The notes below the pieces were generated by a model, which was not told the DNA's origin, did not search any database, and saw nothing but the letters and a program-made list of their open reading frames with translations. Positions 17,591 to 27,460 of a stretch of DNA of 64,000 nt are shown one piece after another. This stretch comes from Shewanella psychromarinicola (GTDB lineage: Bacteria; Pseudomonadota; Gammaproteobacteria; Enterobacterales; Shewanellaceae): NCBI RefSeq assembly GCF_003855155.1, contig NZ_CP034073.1, positions 3,658,001-3,722,000 on the forward strand, in the 5' to 3' direction. Made by a program: the position numbers and the translations under genes. Each line of letters begins with the position of its first letter. Positions within the stretch are counted from its first letter, which is position 1.

Positions 17591-20010
17591 ATTAATTTTC
17601 CTTCTTTTTCTAGAGTACTAGTTGAATAAATAGATATAAATTGAATATCTCGAGCAAGTATTTTTCTTGGATAACCTAGTGTCAATGCAGTATTAATCAG
17701 TGTTTGTGCCAATGATTTTTGACCACAATTAAGCGCTACGATTGCGGTGTCGTAATAAATATAAGGATCGTTACTTTGTGACGTCCGTAGTGTCTCAATA
17801 CTGTTTAGAGCACTATCACATTGTAATAATTCGGATTGGTAACGTGCTAATGATGCTTGCATGGTTTCTTGATTGGGATTTACTTTTAATTGTTCTTTGG
17901 CAAGACCAAGCGCTTTAGTATATGACAATCTTGCATTTTTTATATCTCCAGAAAATTTTTGCGCATCGGCTAAATTCCCCCATAGCGTAGGGTCAAACGG
18001 CGTTAATTTGGTGGCCAGTAAATAATTTTTAGTCGCGAGGGTAAATTGCTTTTGGAAAAAAAAAGCCGTGCCTAAATTTGAATAAGTAATGGCATTTGGG
18101 CTAATGCTTAATGAATGTTGCCATGCATCACTCGCCTTATCTAACTCATCATTAAGATAGTATGAAGAACCTAAATTACTAAATCCTTTTTCAAAATCTG
18201 GCTTCAATAAAGTGACTTTGGTATATTGTTCACTCGCCTGTGCAAAATGACCAATACTAAATAAAAAGTGACCATATATTTGATAATTTTTCCAATATCC
18301 TGGCTCAAGTTGAATCGCCTTAGCAAAGAGTAAATCAGCTTGCTTTATATCACCTTGGGTATGCTTATTTTGAGCGATACCTGTTATCGCGGGTAAGTTT
18401 TTATCGTTTAACGTCAATGCTTGTTGATAAAACTGGTCAGAAATAGCGTATTGTCCGCTAATGCGATTTAGGTTTCCTAATGCGATGTAAGCTTCTTCTT
18501 TTAATTGTGAAACTTGGGTTAAGGCACTACAGATCCTCTTTGCCGATTGAAATGACGCTATATTTTTTGAAAGTGCATATTGTTCAAGATAGGTTTGGCA
18601 CAAGCCTGCATTGGCTAAAGAAAAGTTTGGATCTAATTCAAGCGCATTTAAGAAATGAATTTCAGCCGCCGCGGTTGTTTCCAGCGTAGGGATATTAGCC
18701 AGTTGGCCACGTCCTTGAATATAACTGTCGTAAGCTTTAAAATCGTCCGTGCTTATTAATGTTTCAACATTTGTAGTAGAAGATTTTGCAATAAGATCCA
18801 ATGCATTAAATACTTTACGATAAAGCTCCTTTTGTACATGCAATAAATTATCCGGTGCACCTTTAATTAACGATGCCCAAACTTGAAGAGCCGTTTCGGT
18901 ATCGGTAATGTTAAGCATAACTATTATTTCTTCATTATTTGCGACGACTTGTCCATCTAGTAAATATTTAGCCCCTAACTTTTCGGCATATTGTTTAATT
19001 GTGCTACTAACAGCCACCTCATTAATAGCCCGTTGAGATACCAAATTAAAATTCTTTTGATTTGATAAAGCGTTAATGACTTCACCTTGAAAAGTGGCTT
19101 TAAAATAATCGGGTACATTGGAGTGGCTATCAAATTTAAACGGAATGACAGCTAATAAATCATGTTGAAGAGTAACAGAAGGTGGTAAGCGGCTGTTGTT
19201 AGTCAAACCATTTTGTTCTAATTCTATAGAATCAATTAGATGCATAGATAAGAAGCCAACAAATGAAGATAATAAACCAATAAATATAAAATCAAAGAGC
19301 AGTTGTTTATAAAATAATTTTTTGCGTGGGCTGTTGTTATTTATATAAAATAGATTTTTCTTTATTTTTATTTCTTGTAACCAAGTATAAAGTAAGATGA
19401 GAGGAAATCCGATAACCAATAAGAGAACAACAATTTTCAGACCCCATTCAGGCACATTAAATATAGGAAATACCAGTGCAATAATTTGAATAATAACCCA
19501 AGTACTAATAGAAAATGCTACTGTTACTTTAAATAATCGCGAATTTTTCAATAATGCGACGGATAAATGCCAATTGTCATTGCTCAATTGAGGTGCAGGC
19601 ACTTCATTCGAAGGCCATAAATTGGGATAAAGCACTTTATCATCGACACTTTTTACGGCGGCAATTAAACGATACCCTCTACGGTTTAGTGTTTGAATAA
19701 ACTCAGGAGATTCTTTATGGTCATCCAATACATGTCTTAATTCACTAATTACATGTGATAAATTTCCCCGTTTGGTTACTTTTTCTCCCCAACCTATTTT
19801 CAACAATTGCTCAGTTGACAGTAATTTATTTTGATTACTGGCCATAAACAACAGAATTTCTAAGGCTTTAGGAGAGATATGACGTCGTTTGCCATTAAAT
19901 ATGGCGACATTATCATTAGGTATGATGACAATATCTCCGAGCATGAATCCTTTTAAAAGTTCAGCATTAATAGCGGCGTTATCACTTGCGCGTCTCTCTC
20001 CATATTCCAT
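17587..20010 (-). CDS. CadC/ToxR-like membrane regulator with TPR repeats
   Basis: An 807-residue one-component regulator. An OmpR/ToxR-type winged-helix DNA-binding domain spans about residues 28-115 (ISPKALEIL to RRGYRLIA). Three hydrophobic segments follow at about 155-182, 185-207 and 233-258. The outer part begins with a TolB/adenylate-cyclase-associated-like region (about 288-400, LLAVIPFKFDS) and continues as TPR repeats to the end (about 430-790). It probably senses a periplasmic signal and activates transcription from the membrane. Its partner is the overlapping Cys-rich gene. The target genes are not visible here. Confidence 0.8.
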   Translation of the reverse strand: MEYGERRASDNAAINAELLKGFMLGDIVIIPNDNVAIFNGKRRHISPKALEILLFMASNQNKLLSTEQLLKIGWGEKVTKRGNLSHVISELRHVLDDHKESPEFIQTLNRRGYRLIAAVKSVDDKVLYPNLWPSNEVPAPQLSNDNWHLSVALLKNSRLFKVTVAFSISTWVIIQIIALVFPIFNVPEWGLKIVVLLLVIGFPLILLYTWLQEIKIKKNLFYINNNSPRKKLFYKQLLFDFIFIGLLSSFVGFLSMHLIDSIELEQNGLTNNSRLPPSVTLQHDLLAVIPFKFDSHSNVPDYFKATFQGEVINALSNQKNFNLVSQRAINEVAVSSTIKQYAEKLGAKYLLDGQVVANNEEIIVMLNITDTETALQVWASLIKGAPDNLLHVQKELYRKVFNALDLIAKSSTTNVETLISTDDFKAYDSYIQGRGQLANIPTLETTAAAEIHFLNALELDPNFSLANAGLCQTYLEQYALSKNIASFQSAKRICSALTQVSQLKEEAYIALGNLNRISGQYAISDQFYQQALTLNDKNLPAITGIAQNKHTQGDIKQADLLFAKAIQLEPGYWKNYQIYGHFLFSIGHFAQASEQYTKVTLLKPDFEKGFSNLGSSYYLNDELDKASDAWQHSLSISPNAITYSNLGTAFFFQKQFTLATKNYLLATKLTPFDPTLWGNLADAQKFSGDIKNARLSYTKALGLAKEQLKVNPNQETMQASLARYQSELLQCDSALNSIETLRTSQSNDPYIYYDTAIVALNCGQKSLAQTLINTALTLGYPRKILARDIQFISIYSTSTLEKEGKLI

Positions 20011-20471
20011 AAAAAAGGGCCTTATTCCTTATCTTACTCACGTCGCTAAGTGGGTGGAATACCATTCTTTTAGCTTGAGCTACATAGCTCTAACAGCAGA
20101 AGTCATCAATAACATTAGGTTGAATTTACCTAAATATCAAATGAGTGAATTGAACATTATTGATGATAATGTGCTTAACATCAAATTAGGTTCAAGCGGT
20201 AGGTCGTCTATTAAATGATGTATCACTATGAATTGTTATGAATAAAAGTGACCGTTACATTGCTATTTGATCCGAAATTTTACTTCGACGTGCAACACAC
20301 ACAAATTAAATGAATAATTAAGCGAATAACTAAGCCACTCATTAAGTTATTAATTAAGTTACTCATTGTTGAAAAACAATAGTGAGCTGTTCCTTTTGCT
20401 TTTTCTACTTTCTCTCCATATTTCAACTCTATATTGTTCTGGCGGAGGCAAAGCTGCAATCATCAGATTAT
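20011..20471. other. Gap upstream of the regulator, with IS debris
   Basis: No supported gene. A plus-strand open frame reaches 20218 but is mostly antisense to the regulator. The promoter of the regulator operon must lie in this stretch. From about 20400 onward the sequence grades into transposase debris. Confidence 0.4.
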
Positions 20472-20684
20472 TGGTACAACAACGTGCATCTCCATAGCAG
20501 GATTAAGTTTGTGACACCAAACTAGAGACATGATGGTCTTGATGTTGGGATACTGGCGAAGCGAAAAGTGTTGTATCAGACAAAAAGAAATGAACATCCA
20601 GAGCTATGGTCAAAAGGAGAGCGAAACTGGCAGCCCATAGGCGCTGTGGAGTTAAATCCAGAGCAAAACAAAGAAGCTGCTTAA
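20472..20684 (+). pseudogene. C-terminal remnant of an IS3-family transposase
   Basis: In frame from 20472 the DNA reads WYNNVHLHSRIKFVTPN, a stop codon (TAG), then RHDGLDVGILAKRK and ERNWQPIGAVELNPE, ending in TAA at 20682. This is the usual C-terminus of an IS3-family (IS51-like) OrfB, with one in-frame stop. The rest of the gene is missing. It is a different element from the intact IS3 copy at 15759. Confidence 0.8.
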
Positions 20685-20711
20685 CAATTTAAGCGACAAC
20701 TATCCTGACAC

Positions 20712-22219
20712 CTGACTCTTATACACAAATAAATTAGGCTTCAATTGAACTTTATTTATATCAGTCGATCAGATCAGTTATAACGAAAACACCGATTGAA
20801 TTTAATTATGATGCTGATAAAAGACACTGAAGAATGGGCTAGTCATTTGTTTAAACATGCTGAATTAGGTGATGTACGGCGCACTAAACGCCTGATAAAA
20901 ATAAGTCATCAAATGGCGAGTAACATAGGAAGTTCTATTGTGAACGCGTCTGGCTCACAGGCCTCTATTGAAGGCGCATATCGCTTTCTTCGTAATGATA
21001 AAGTTGACGCTGATAACATCGCTACCGCCGGTTTGAAATCGCTGTTACCTGCACTAACACTGTCAAATACAATCCTTGCGCTAGAAGATACATCAACATT
21101 GTGTTACCGACACAATGTGACTAAAGAGCTCGGACATACTGGCGCATATAAACAAAGCTCTTCTAAAGGGATGTTAGCGCACACTGTCCTTATGGTCGAT
21201 GCAGAAACAGAGCATACTATTGGCTTGGGTGCGCAGCATCGTTGGTGCAGAAAAGATGAAAACTTTGGTACTGCTAACGACAGAAAACGCCGCAAGTACG
21301 AAACGAAAGAAAGTTATAAATGGCAACGCTCGTCGGAAGAAATGAGTACCCGATTTGCAGATGTGATGGATAATATCATAAGCGTTTGTGATCGAGAATC
21401 TGATATGTTTGAGTATATTGATTATAAAACAACAAATAATCAACGGTTTGTAGTGAGAGCCAAGCATGAGCGGGTTGTGAATACAGACGGCGATAAACTA
21501 AGTCCCTACATTGAAAATCAATCTAGTGAAGCTTCATATTCGGTTAAGATAAAGCAAAAAGGAGGCCGAAAAGCACGCATTGCAAAAGTAGCCGTACGTT
21601 ATGCTTACATTACTATTTATCCGCCTAAAAAACACAAGAAACTTGGTGGTATGAATTTAACAGTGATAAGTTGCAACGAGATTGAACCACCAAGTGGAGC
21701 AAGTCCATTGTCGTGGAAATTGTATACAGGCGAACCAATAAATAGTGCTTCTGATGCACTAAGAATAGTTAGATTTTATGAACTAAGATGGCGAGTTGAA
21801 GAGTTCCATAAAGCGTGGAAGTCAGCAGGCACTCAAGTTGAGTCGTTTCGCATGCAAACGCGAAATAACCTAGAAAAGATCATTGTAATAACAGCATTTA
21901 TTGCAGTGAGACTTCTCCAGTTACGCGAGCTTGTTGTCGATAAAGATAATGCAAAATCAATTGGTTGCGACAAATTTTTCAATCTTCTTGAATGGAAGTT
22001 GTTGTGGTCAAAGACTGAAACCAAAAAAGCACCTAACACAACACCTTCATTACATTGGGCTTATTATGCACTTGCCAAATTAGGCGGATGGCACGACAGT
22101 AAGCAAACTGGTGTTGTTGGTTGGGAAGCTCTATGGAAAGGTTGGTTTTCACTGAGCCAACTGCTAGAAGGTGCTCGATTTATGCAAGCGCAACAACAGG
22201 AGATGTGATCAAGAGACAG
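20712..22219 (+). mobile_element. IS50/Tn5-like element of the IS4 family
   Basis: The left end CTGACTCTTATACACAAAT differs by one base from the outside end of IS50, and the right end reads CTGTCTCTTGATCA on the complement, as the inside end of IS50 does. The 10-base sequence ATCCTGACAC is repeated at both borders (20702-20711 and 22220-22229), a clear target duplication. The element carries one intact transposase and landed just beyond the stop of the IS3-family remnant. Confidence 0.93.
20796..22208 (+). CDS. IS4-family (Tn5-like) transposase
   Basis: A 470-residue DDE transposase close in length to Tn5 Tnp (476). Motifs: LALEDTS (first Asp), the second Asp in VCDRESDMFEY, and the YREK-type signature in YELRWRVEEFHKAWKSAG with the catalytic Glu. 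The two N-terminal Met clusters allow a start at 20796 or a few codons later. It fills nearly the whole element and appears intact, so it may still be active. Confidence 0.93.
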   Translation: MNLIMMLIKDTEEWASHLFKHAELGDVRRTKRLIKISHQMASNIGSSIVNASGSQASIEGAYRFLRNDKVDADNIATAGLKSLLPALTLSNTILALEDTSTLCYRHNVTKELGHTGAYKQSSSKGMLAHTVLMVDAETEHTIGLGAQHRWCRKDENFGTANDRKRRKYETKESYKWQRSSEEMSTRFADVMDNIISVCDRESDMFEYIDYKTTNNQRFVVRAKHERVVNTDGDKLSPYIENQSSEASYSVKIKQKGGRKARIAKVAVRYAYITIYPPKKHKKLGGMNLTVISCNEIEPPSGASPLSWKLYTGEPINSASDALRIVRFYELRWRVEEFHKAWKSAGTQVESFRMQTRNNLEKIIVITAFIAVRLLQLRELVVDKDNAKSIGCDKFFNLLEWKLLWSKTETKKAPNTTPSLHWAYYALAKLGGWHDSKQTGVVGWEALWKGWFSLSQLLEGARFMQAQQQEM

Positions 22220-22427
22220 ATCCTGACACAGGTGGTACCGAAACCATAGCGCCATCTGAAAGGTGGATACCATCTGAAATGCATTGCAGGCACAATCTGC
22301 ACGTACTTCCCTCACCTCCTGTAATAAACCGTCCGCATGAACCACATTTTGCCCTCTGAACAATTCCATCTAGAGGAACCCTGTTTTTCTGATTACAAAA
22401 AGAACATTTAATGATTTGAAATGACAT
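22220..22427 (-). pseudogene. Truncated gene with a TrxC-like N-terminal zinc ribbon
   Basis: From ATG at 22427 the minus strand encodes MSFQIIKCSFCNQKNRVP, then AKCGSCGRF. The pattern C-X2-C, NRVP, C-X2-C is that of the N-terminal zinc ribbon of thioredoxin 2. The thioredoxin domain (WCGPC) is absent: after about 36 residues the frame runs into unrelated DNA next to the IS50-like element. I infer that insertion or deletion caused by mobile elements removed most of trxC. Another small zinc-ribbon protein cannot be excluded. Confidence 0.6.
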
Positions 22428-22590
22428 AACTCAACCTCTATGCAGAATACAAGAAAGGCGTACATAAATATGTGGGGATGATATCCATCCCCACGAATAT
22501 CGAAACTTATTATCGAACAACCTGGGCACCATTATCCTTACTACCCAAACATCGGTATAATCGCACTATATTCACTAAGCGGGTTCAATC

Positions 22591-23526
22591 ATGTCTGATA
22601 TTTACGTTTTGCACGAAAATAGCGAGTGGGTAACGCCCCTTCATCAAGCCTTTAATGATTTAGGCATTAATGCTCAAGAATGGTTTTTAGATCAAGGCCA
22701 AGTCGCGTTAGAACAGGAACCGCCTCAAGGTGTTTTTTACAATCGGATGAGTGCCTCATCGCACACTCGTGGTCATCGATTTGGGCCTGAACTCACCAGA
22801 ATGGTTCTAACTTGGCTAGAAAAACATGGTCGCCGCGTGATCAATGGTACCGATGCCCTGTATCTTGAATTATGTAAAATCTCTCAATATGCCTCACTAA
22901 ATCGCGCCGGAATTAAAACCCCTCGAACCACGGCAGTAGTCGGCAGAGATAAGCTAGTCAGCAGTGCAAAAGAGTTTGATCAATTTCCGTTTATCCTTAA
23001 GCCAAATCGTGGTGGCAAGGGTCTTGGCGTCCAATTATTTCATAGTACAGAAGCGTTACAAACCTACCTTGACAGTACCGATTACGAAGAACCGCTCGAC
23101 GGAATTTGGTTAATTCAGCAATATATTAAAGCGCCGGAAGCCTATATTACCCGTTGTGAATTTGTCGGCGGTAAGTTTATCTATAGTGTGCAAGTGAGCA
23201 CTGAAGAGGGCTTTGAGTTGTGTCCGGCCGATAGTTGTCAAATTGGCGAAGGATACTGTCCAACCGTAGCACCGATTAGCAAGTTTAAAATCAGCACCGA
23301 GTTTAACGATCACCCGATCATCAAACAATATCAACAATTCTTAAGTGACAGTGGCATCGAAATTGCCGGAATTGAGCTGATTAAAGACAGTAATGGCGAT
23401 ATCTATACTTACGATGTTAATACCAATACTAATTATAATCGTCAGGCAGAAATCGACGGCAACGCCCCAGCCAAAGGGATGGAAGCTATTGCAGCATTTT
23501 TAGCTCAAGAGTTGCAACAGCAATAA
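22591..23526 (+). CDS. ATP-grasp ligase of the RimK type
   Basis: A 311-residue protein with the ATP-grasp fold: FPFILKPNRGGKGLGVQLF (about residues 131-149, nucleotide-binding Lys and Gly loop), IWLIQQYI, and the metal-binding end YTYDVNTNTNYN (about 271-282). The family joins a carboxylate to an amine using ATP, as RimK does with glutamate; the substrate here is unknown. It is divergent from the truncated trxC-like gene. No coupled gene lies downstream. Confidence 0.8.
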   Translation: MSDIYVLHENSEWVTPLHQAFNDLGINAQEWFLDQGQVALEQEPPQGVFYNRMSASSHTRGHRFGPELTRMVLTWLEKHGRRVINGTDALYLELCKISQYASLNRAGIKTPRTTAVVGRDKLVSSAKEFDQFPFILKPNRGGKGLGVQLFHSTEALQTYLDSTDYEEPLDGIWLIQQYIKAPEAYITRCEFVGGKFIYSVQVSTEEGFELCPADSCQIGEGYCPTVAPISKFKISTEFNDHPIIKQYQQFLSDSGIEIAGIELIKDSNGDIYTYDVNTNTNYNRQAEIDGNAPAKGMEAIAAFLAQELQQQ

Positions 23527-24445
23527 TTGTCTCAGGTGCTCAATCTATCGTAAGGAAATAGATAAGCATCGAATTAAATGCTAACAAATCAAGTGATTTG
23601 GACGTTTCAAAACACGCCGTTTCTTGAGGCGTTGCGTTAAAAAAATTAATGAATGGGCATCTAAATAAAGTAAACGCTCTAAGTTGCTAACGCCCCCATT
23701 ATGCCCTTAGAAATAGATTTAGATCCGTCAATTTCCCTTGGTAAATATAGAAACGACAAAGTCCCTTGGTGTTCACACAAGCGAGTTCCATCCCCTAACC
23801 CATTTTGGGACATAAATGAGTTTGTCTGCTTAAGTGAAAATGTACAAATTCAACTCTTAACTTGAGGACGTTGAAGAAAATGACGTGAGCTGGCCATGGC
23901 CTTTCCCGCACATCCATGTGCTTCAAGGCATTCAGACATCCTGTCTATCAGATGCCAGCTAGCTTTCGAGGGGAAGAGACGCCCCATCGGAAGCGTTAGC
24001 ATTTTCGAATAAGGCCGAAGCAGGCTTCAAATGAAGTTAAAAGCTGGATCAATCCCCATTGCGACCTTTTCGCATCAGTTGTTTACGTAAATAAGGAAAA
24101 TGTTGCGGGGCAGCTGGGCTAACTCTTTTATAAAGAGTAAAGAGGGAATAGCCGTTGATTTCCTCTTGGTCTGGTGTGGGTGAAGCGCCACGACGTTAGT
24201 GGCCGCAGGCCATAGCCTAAACACACAATGGGGCAGAAACGTTTTAAGGCGTATTCGTCTTTTGTGAAAAAGAATGCTAGAAATTATCAAACTATATTAT
24301 AAATGATCAGACTTTATTAAACGTTAATATAAACGCACAGGAGCAATTTGGAATGCAATGATATGTGTTGTTGGGGCTCAGTTTGCTACCAGGGTTTTCT
24401 GAGTCACAGACTCTCAGGCAAACTGGTGCACAAGATCGACAAACA
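23527..24445. other. 0.9-kb gap with short palindromes
   Basis: No gene that I would support. Between about 23890 and 23965 there are two adjacent palindromes (CACATCCATGTG and AGACATCCTGTCT) inside a larger inverted stretch, like an extragenic palindromic repeat. A 54-codon frame at 23701-23865 (MPLEIDLDPSISLG) has no ribosome site and no recognised relatives. Confidence 0.4.
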
Positions 24446-24471
24446 AAAACCAAGGTCGAAACCTTGGTTTT
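24446..24471 (-). terminator. Rho-independent terminator of the TraF-like gene
   Basis: An 11-bp stem (AAAACCAAGGT and complement) with a four-base loop; on the minus strand it is followed by a T-rich run. It lies 80 bases after the stop of the TraF-like gene. Confidence 0.75.
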
Positions 24472-24552
24472 ATGTAGTGCAGTGAATTGTTGTTTGTCGT
24501 CAAAACCACATTAACACTGCTCTAGCGGATCTTGCCAATAATCATCCCTCGA

Positions 24553-25749
24553 CTAGAAATGATAAGACGTCTGGATCACACCACCGACGGCGTTATCACT
24601 GCCAAACATTCCGGTAAAATCAAAACGAAATGCATCACCCACGTTAAAGCCAGTCCCAACCGAATAAATATCGACAGTGGTATCTTCCAAATCATGGCGA
24701 TAGCCTACACGCAGAGCCAGCCAGTCAGTCGGGCGCATTTCACCGCCAACGCGCCAGTATTGAGTGCCGGCAAGCGACTCAAAACGCTGGTATTCAGTCA
24801 AATCGATATCGCTTGTTATCGTAAAGTCTGACCAATCATAGGCAATACCCGCTGTAACTAATGGTTCTACTTGGTAGCTAACTGTACGATTGTTAATCGC
24901 GAGTGTATCGACATCTTGGCTGATGAGGTTTTTACCCACCAATGCCAAGGTCATCCCTTCCATTGGCTGCAACGCAATGCCCACATCCACATTGAATGAA
25001 GTCTCATCGGTACGGTATTTATCATCATCGAAGTCTGAAGCTTCAAAGTTGTTGGCACTCACCGCATAAAAATAGGCATCTACACGCTGAATTTTAGGAC
25101 TGATCCCCACAGTCACAGGCATATTGACGATAGAAAAAGGCATACTGAATGCCACACCAATATCGGTGGTCGAGCCCGCAGCGACAATACCAGCAGAATC
25201 AAGATCGTTAATTTGTGGCGGGTTCAAAGGATCAATGGTCGACAACATATCAATATCAGATTGCTCAATAGCAGCCAAGCCAATAGCATCCATATAAGTA
25301 TTTAAGAAAATAGCCATGGGAATGCGCGTTGTCGGCAATGCCAGCGCAAAACCAAAGCCTGCACTCACATAACCAGAGGTATTTTGCAAGGCCTGCAAGT
25401 CGTCAATTAACTCACCACGATATTGATTAATTCCACTGACATCGCTAGCACTGATTGCTGCATCGAGTCCATCATAAGAGTCCTGCAGGTTATCGAATTT
25501 ATCAATCATATCGTCTTTATCAGCGCCATCAGCCCCTAGAACTGGCAAAAGTAAGGCATAATCATCGGTCTTGTTAGCGTAAAAGCCTATCAAAGCCGGG
25601 TTGGCTAACGCCGCCCCTTCTAGACTCGATGAAGCAACGGCAGCGCCTCCCATCGCATCACTTCTTGCTTCATAATAATGCTGGCCCGCGAAGGCTATCG
25701 AGCATGGCATCAATGTTAAGCAAAGCGCCAGTTTTGTCATTCTCATCAT
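24553..25749 (-). CDS. TraF-like outer-membrane barrel protein
   Basis: A 398-residue protein with a signal peptide (about 1-21, cleaved after AFAG or AFA) and a beta-rich body. The N-terminal EARSDAMGGAAVASS followed by ALANPALIGF is the signature of the TraF_2/PorV-like family, often labelled conjugal transfer protein TraF. It ends in aromatic YHF, as outer-membrane barrels do. No conjugation genes are near, so the transfer label should not be taken literally. It is monocistronic, with a terminator downstream. Confidence 0.8.
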   Translation of the reverse strand: MMRMTKLALCLTLMPCSIAFAGQHYYEARSDAMGGAAVASSSLEGAALANPALIGFYANKTDDYALLLPVLGADGADKDDMIDKFDNLQDSYDGLDAAISASDVSGINQYRGELIDDLQALQNTSGYVSAGFGFALALPTTRIPMAIFLNTYMDAIGLAAIEQSDIDMLSTIDPLNPPQINDLDSAGIVAAGSTTDIGVAFSMPFSIVNMPVTVGISPKIQRVDAYFYAVSANNFEASDFDDDKYRTDETSFNVDVGIALQPMEGMTLALVGKNLISQDVDTLAINNRTVSYQVEPLVTAGIAYDWSDFTITSDIDLTEYQRFESLAGTQYWRVGGEMRPTDWLALRVGYRHDLEDTTVDIYSVGTGFNVGDAFRFDFTGMFGSDNAVGGVIQTSYHF

Positions 25750-26041
25750 ACTATCCCTAAGTCTTTTATTTATTTTTATGAATATATACTACTAAAATGT
25801 ACATTACCTTGATGAAAGACCATTTTTATTCATAAATTGCTATGTTCTATAATACTTTTGTCCAGCATTAGCCGACTTTTATACTTGCTGTTTATCTCGC
25901 TTTGCACAACGTTACCCCCCAGTATCCAAACCTACTAGGACCGTTGTCGCTTCAATTGATTTTATCAATAAACAGGGTGCGGTAAGTTAAAGCGAGTGGA
26001 TTATCAAAGGTATTCAAATCAGTTTAAAGAAGCCATATTAA
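25750..26041. other. Gap upstream of the TraF-like gene
   Basis: A/T-rich sequence holding the presumed promoter of the TraF-like gene. No gene seen. Confidence 0.4.
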
Positions 26042-26224
26042 ATAAGCTCAATAGATTTCAACAATGTAAGAATTACAAGCTTATCGACCGGTGGTTCAGG
26101 CGGTGAAGACCGTTTGACCGAGAATTTATCATTCAGTTTTAGCGATGCTACCTACACTTATACACCGCAAACAAGATATACAAGTCCTGGCACGCCGATT
26201 ACTGGAACTATTGGCGGTTGCTAA
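26042..26224 (+). pseudogene. C-terminal remnant of an Hcp-like type VI secretion tube protein
   Basis: An open stretch without a start codon reads ISSIDFNNVRITSLSTGGS, GGEDRLTENLSFSFS, then a YTYTPQ strand and a final IGGC before TAA. The TGGSGGEDR-LTENLSFSFS segment is characteristic of the C-terminal half of Hcp-type proteins. The N-terminal half and all other type VI genes are missing. I read it as the remains of a lost hcp copy or orphan effector gene. Confidence 0.65.
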
Positions 26225-26497
26225 TATCGTGCATTCGTAAATATTAAATTGCGCTCAACGATCTTAGCAAAAATTGGTTTGAGCGCATCATTAATAAAAG
26301 TTGAACGGTATGGCTGAAATTTCGCTTCGTTAATTCTAGTCACATCAATATTGAATACTTGTCTCAACTAATTAAACTTTCAAATTTTTCAATCGGCAGA
26401 GGTTTGCTAAATAAATGTATCCGTCCGGCGATTGCCGTCTAGTCTTGCCTAACTTAACATCCCATGGTAGCAAATGCTCGATGCTCGGCTCAAAATA

Positions 26498-26517
26498 CAT
26501 AGCCAGATATGGCTATG
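26498..26517. repeat. REP-like palindrome
   Basis: CATAGCCA and TGGCTATG form an 8-bp stem with a four-base loop, followed by TTAATTCAAT. Related sequence with the same tail (CCATGTTAATTTA) lies at about 38656-38690, and the left arm is also found at the start of the 98-bp repeat at 38112. Confidence 0.5.
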
Positions 26518-26554
26518 TTAATTCAATAGCCAGAGCGATAGACCCAAGTTACTG

Positions 26555-27424
26555 TTAGCTTAAAGCCTCACCTAGGTAATCCAGTAGCATGCGAACTTTT
26601 GGTGATAAGTGCCTATTATGCGGATAGAGAGCCCAGATCCCCTCTTCGGGTTGTCGATTAAGCTCTAAGACTGGCACCAGCTGACCAGATTGAATGAAAG
26701 GTAAAACATAATAATCGGGTAATTGTATTATGCCTATACTCTTGATTGCCGCATCGACAAGTGCATGACCGCTATTGCAGCTTAAATTACCTCTGACTCT
26801 GATATTTCTTGTCTTACCATTTTCTTGAAAGCGCCAGTAATCTAGTGTGCCTTGCAAGCAATTATGTTGATCTAACTCAGACAATGAGTGAGGCAAGCCA
26901 TATGTTGCAAGGTAATGAGGTGAAGTGCAAACATATTGAGTCCTCGAACCTAGCCTTTTTGCCATCATACTTGAGTCTTCGAGTTGTCCCAGCCTAATGG
27001 CGAGATCGAAGCCTTCATCAATCATGTCGACCTTCTGGTTTGTTAAGGTTATTTTGATCTCAAGTTCGGGGTATTTGGCGATAAAATCATTGATTAACGG
27101 TGCTATCGTCCCTTCACCATAGGTTACTGGAGCGGTAATCTTTAACAGTCCCCTAGGCGTGCTCTGCAAGTTAGTGATGGCACGCTCCGCTTCTTCGAGT
27201 CCATCGAGTACCTGGCGACAATGTTGATAATAGACTTTTCCCACTTCAGTGACTGATACTTTTCGTGTGGTTCGATGAAACAGTTTAGTTGCCATTCTGG
27301 TTTCCAGCGCGCTGACCTGTCTGCTGACTTGCGCTGTGGAGATCTCCAGATGTTGTGCTGCCTTGGTAAAGCTTTCAGCTTCTGCTACAGCAACGAATTC
27401 ACTTACCCCTTCCCACTTCATCAT
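26555..27424 (-). CDS. LysR-family regulator, divergent from the iron-ADH gene
   Basis: A 289-residue LysR regulator. The winged helix-turn-helix is at residues about 1-62 (FVAVAEAESFTKAAQHLEIS with SRQVSALE), followed by the effector-binding periplasmic-binding-protein fold. It belongs to the large subgroup whose members often sit next to a target oxidoreductase. Here it is divergent from the iron-dependent alcohol dehydrogenase and sits at the head of the aldehyde-detoxification cluster. It is the best candidate for the regulator that reads the shared TTACC-N4-GGTAA operator in this cluster, which is an inference. Confidence 0.9.
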   Translation of the reverse strand: MMKWEGVSEFVAVAEAESFTKAAQHLEISTAQVSRQVSALETRMATKLFHRTTRKVSVTEVGKVYYQHCRQVLDGLEEAERAITNLQSTPRGLLKITAPVTYGEGTIAPLINDFIAKYPELEIKITLTNQKVDMIDEGFDLAIRLGQLEDSSMMAKRLGSRTQYVCTSPHYLATYGLPHSLSELDQHNCLQGTLDYWRFQENGKTRNIRVRGNLSCNSGHALVDAAIKSIGIIQLPDYYVLPFIQSGQLVPVLELNRQPEEGIWALYPHNRHLSPKVRMLLDYLGEALS

Positions 27425-27460
27425 TGTTACCCTTATGAAATTATTCTCAGCAAATATAGA

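Noticed and set aside
19889..20218. 109-codon plus-strand frame at the head of the CadC-like regulator gene
   Set aside because: Its first 40 codons are antisense to the regulator's conserved N-terminus, there is no ribosome site, and the rest resembles nothing known.
23701..23865. 54-codon frame after the ATP-grasp gene
   Set aside because: No ribosome site, no recognised domain, and the gap around it is otherwise non-coding.
24553..25749. TraF-like gene considered as part of a conjugation system
   Set aside because: No other transfer genes nearby, and this family is a general outer-membrane barrel type.
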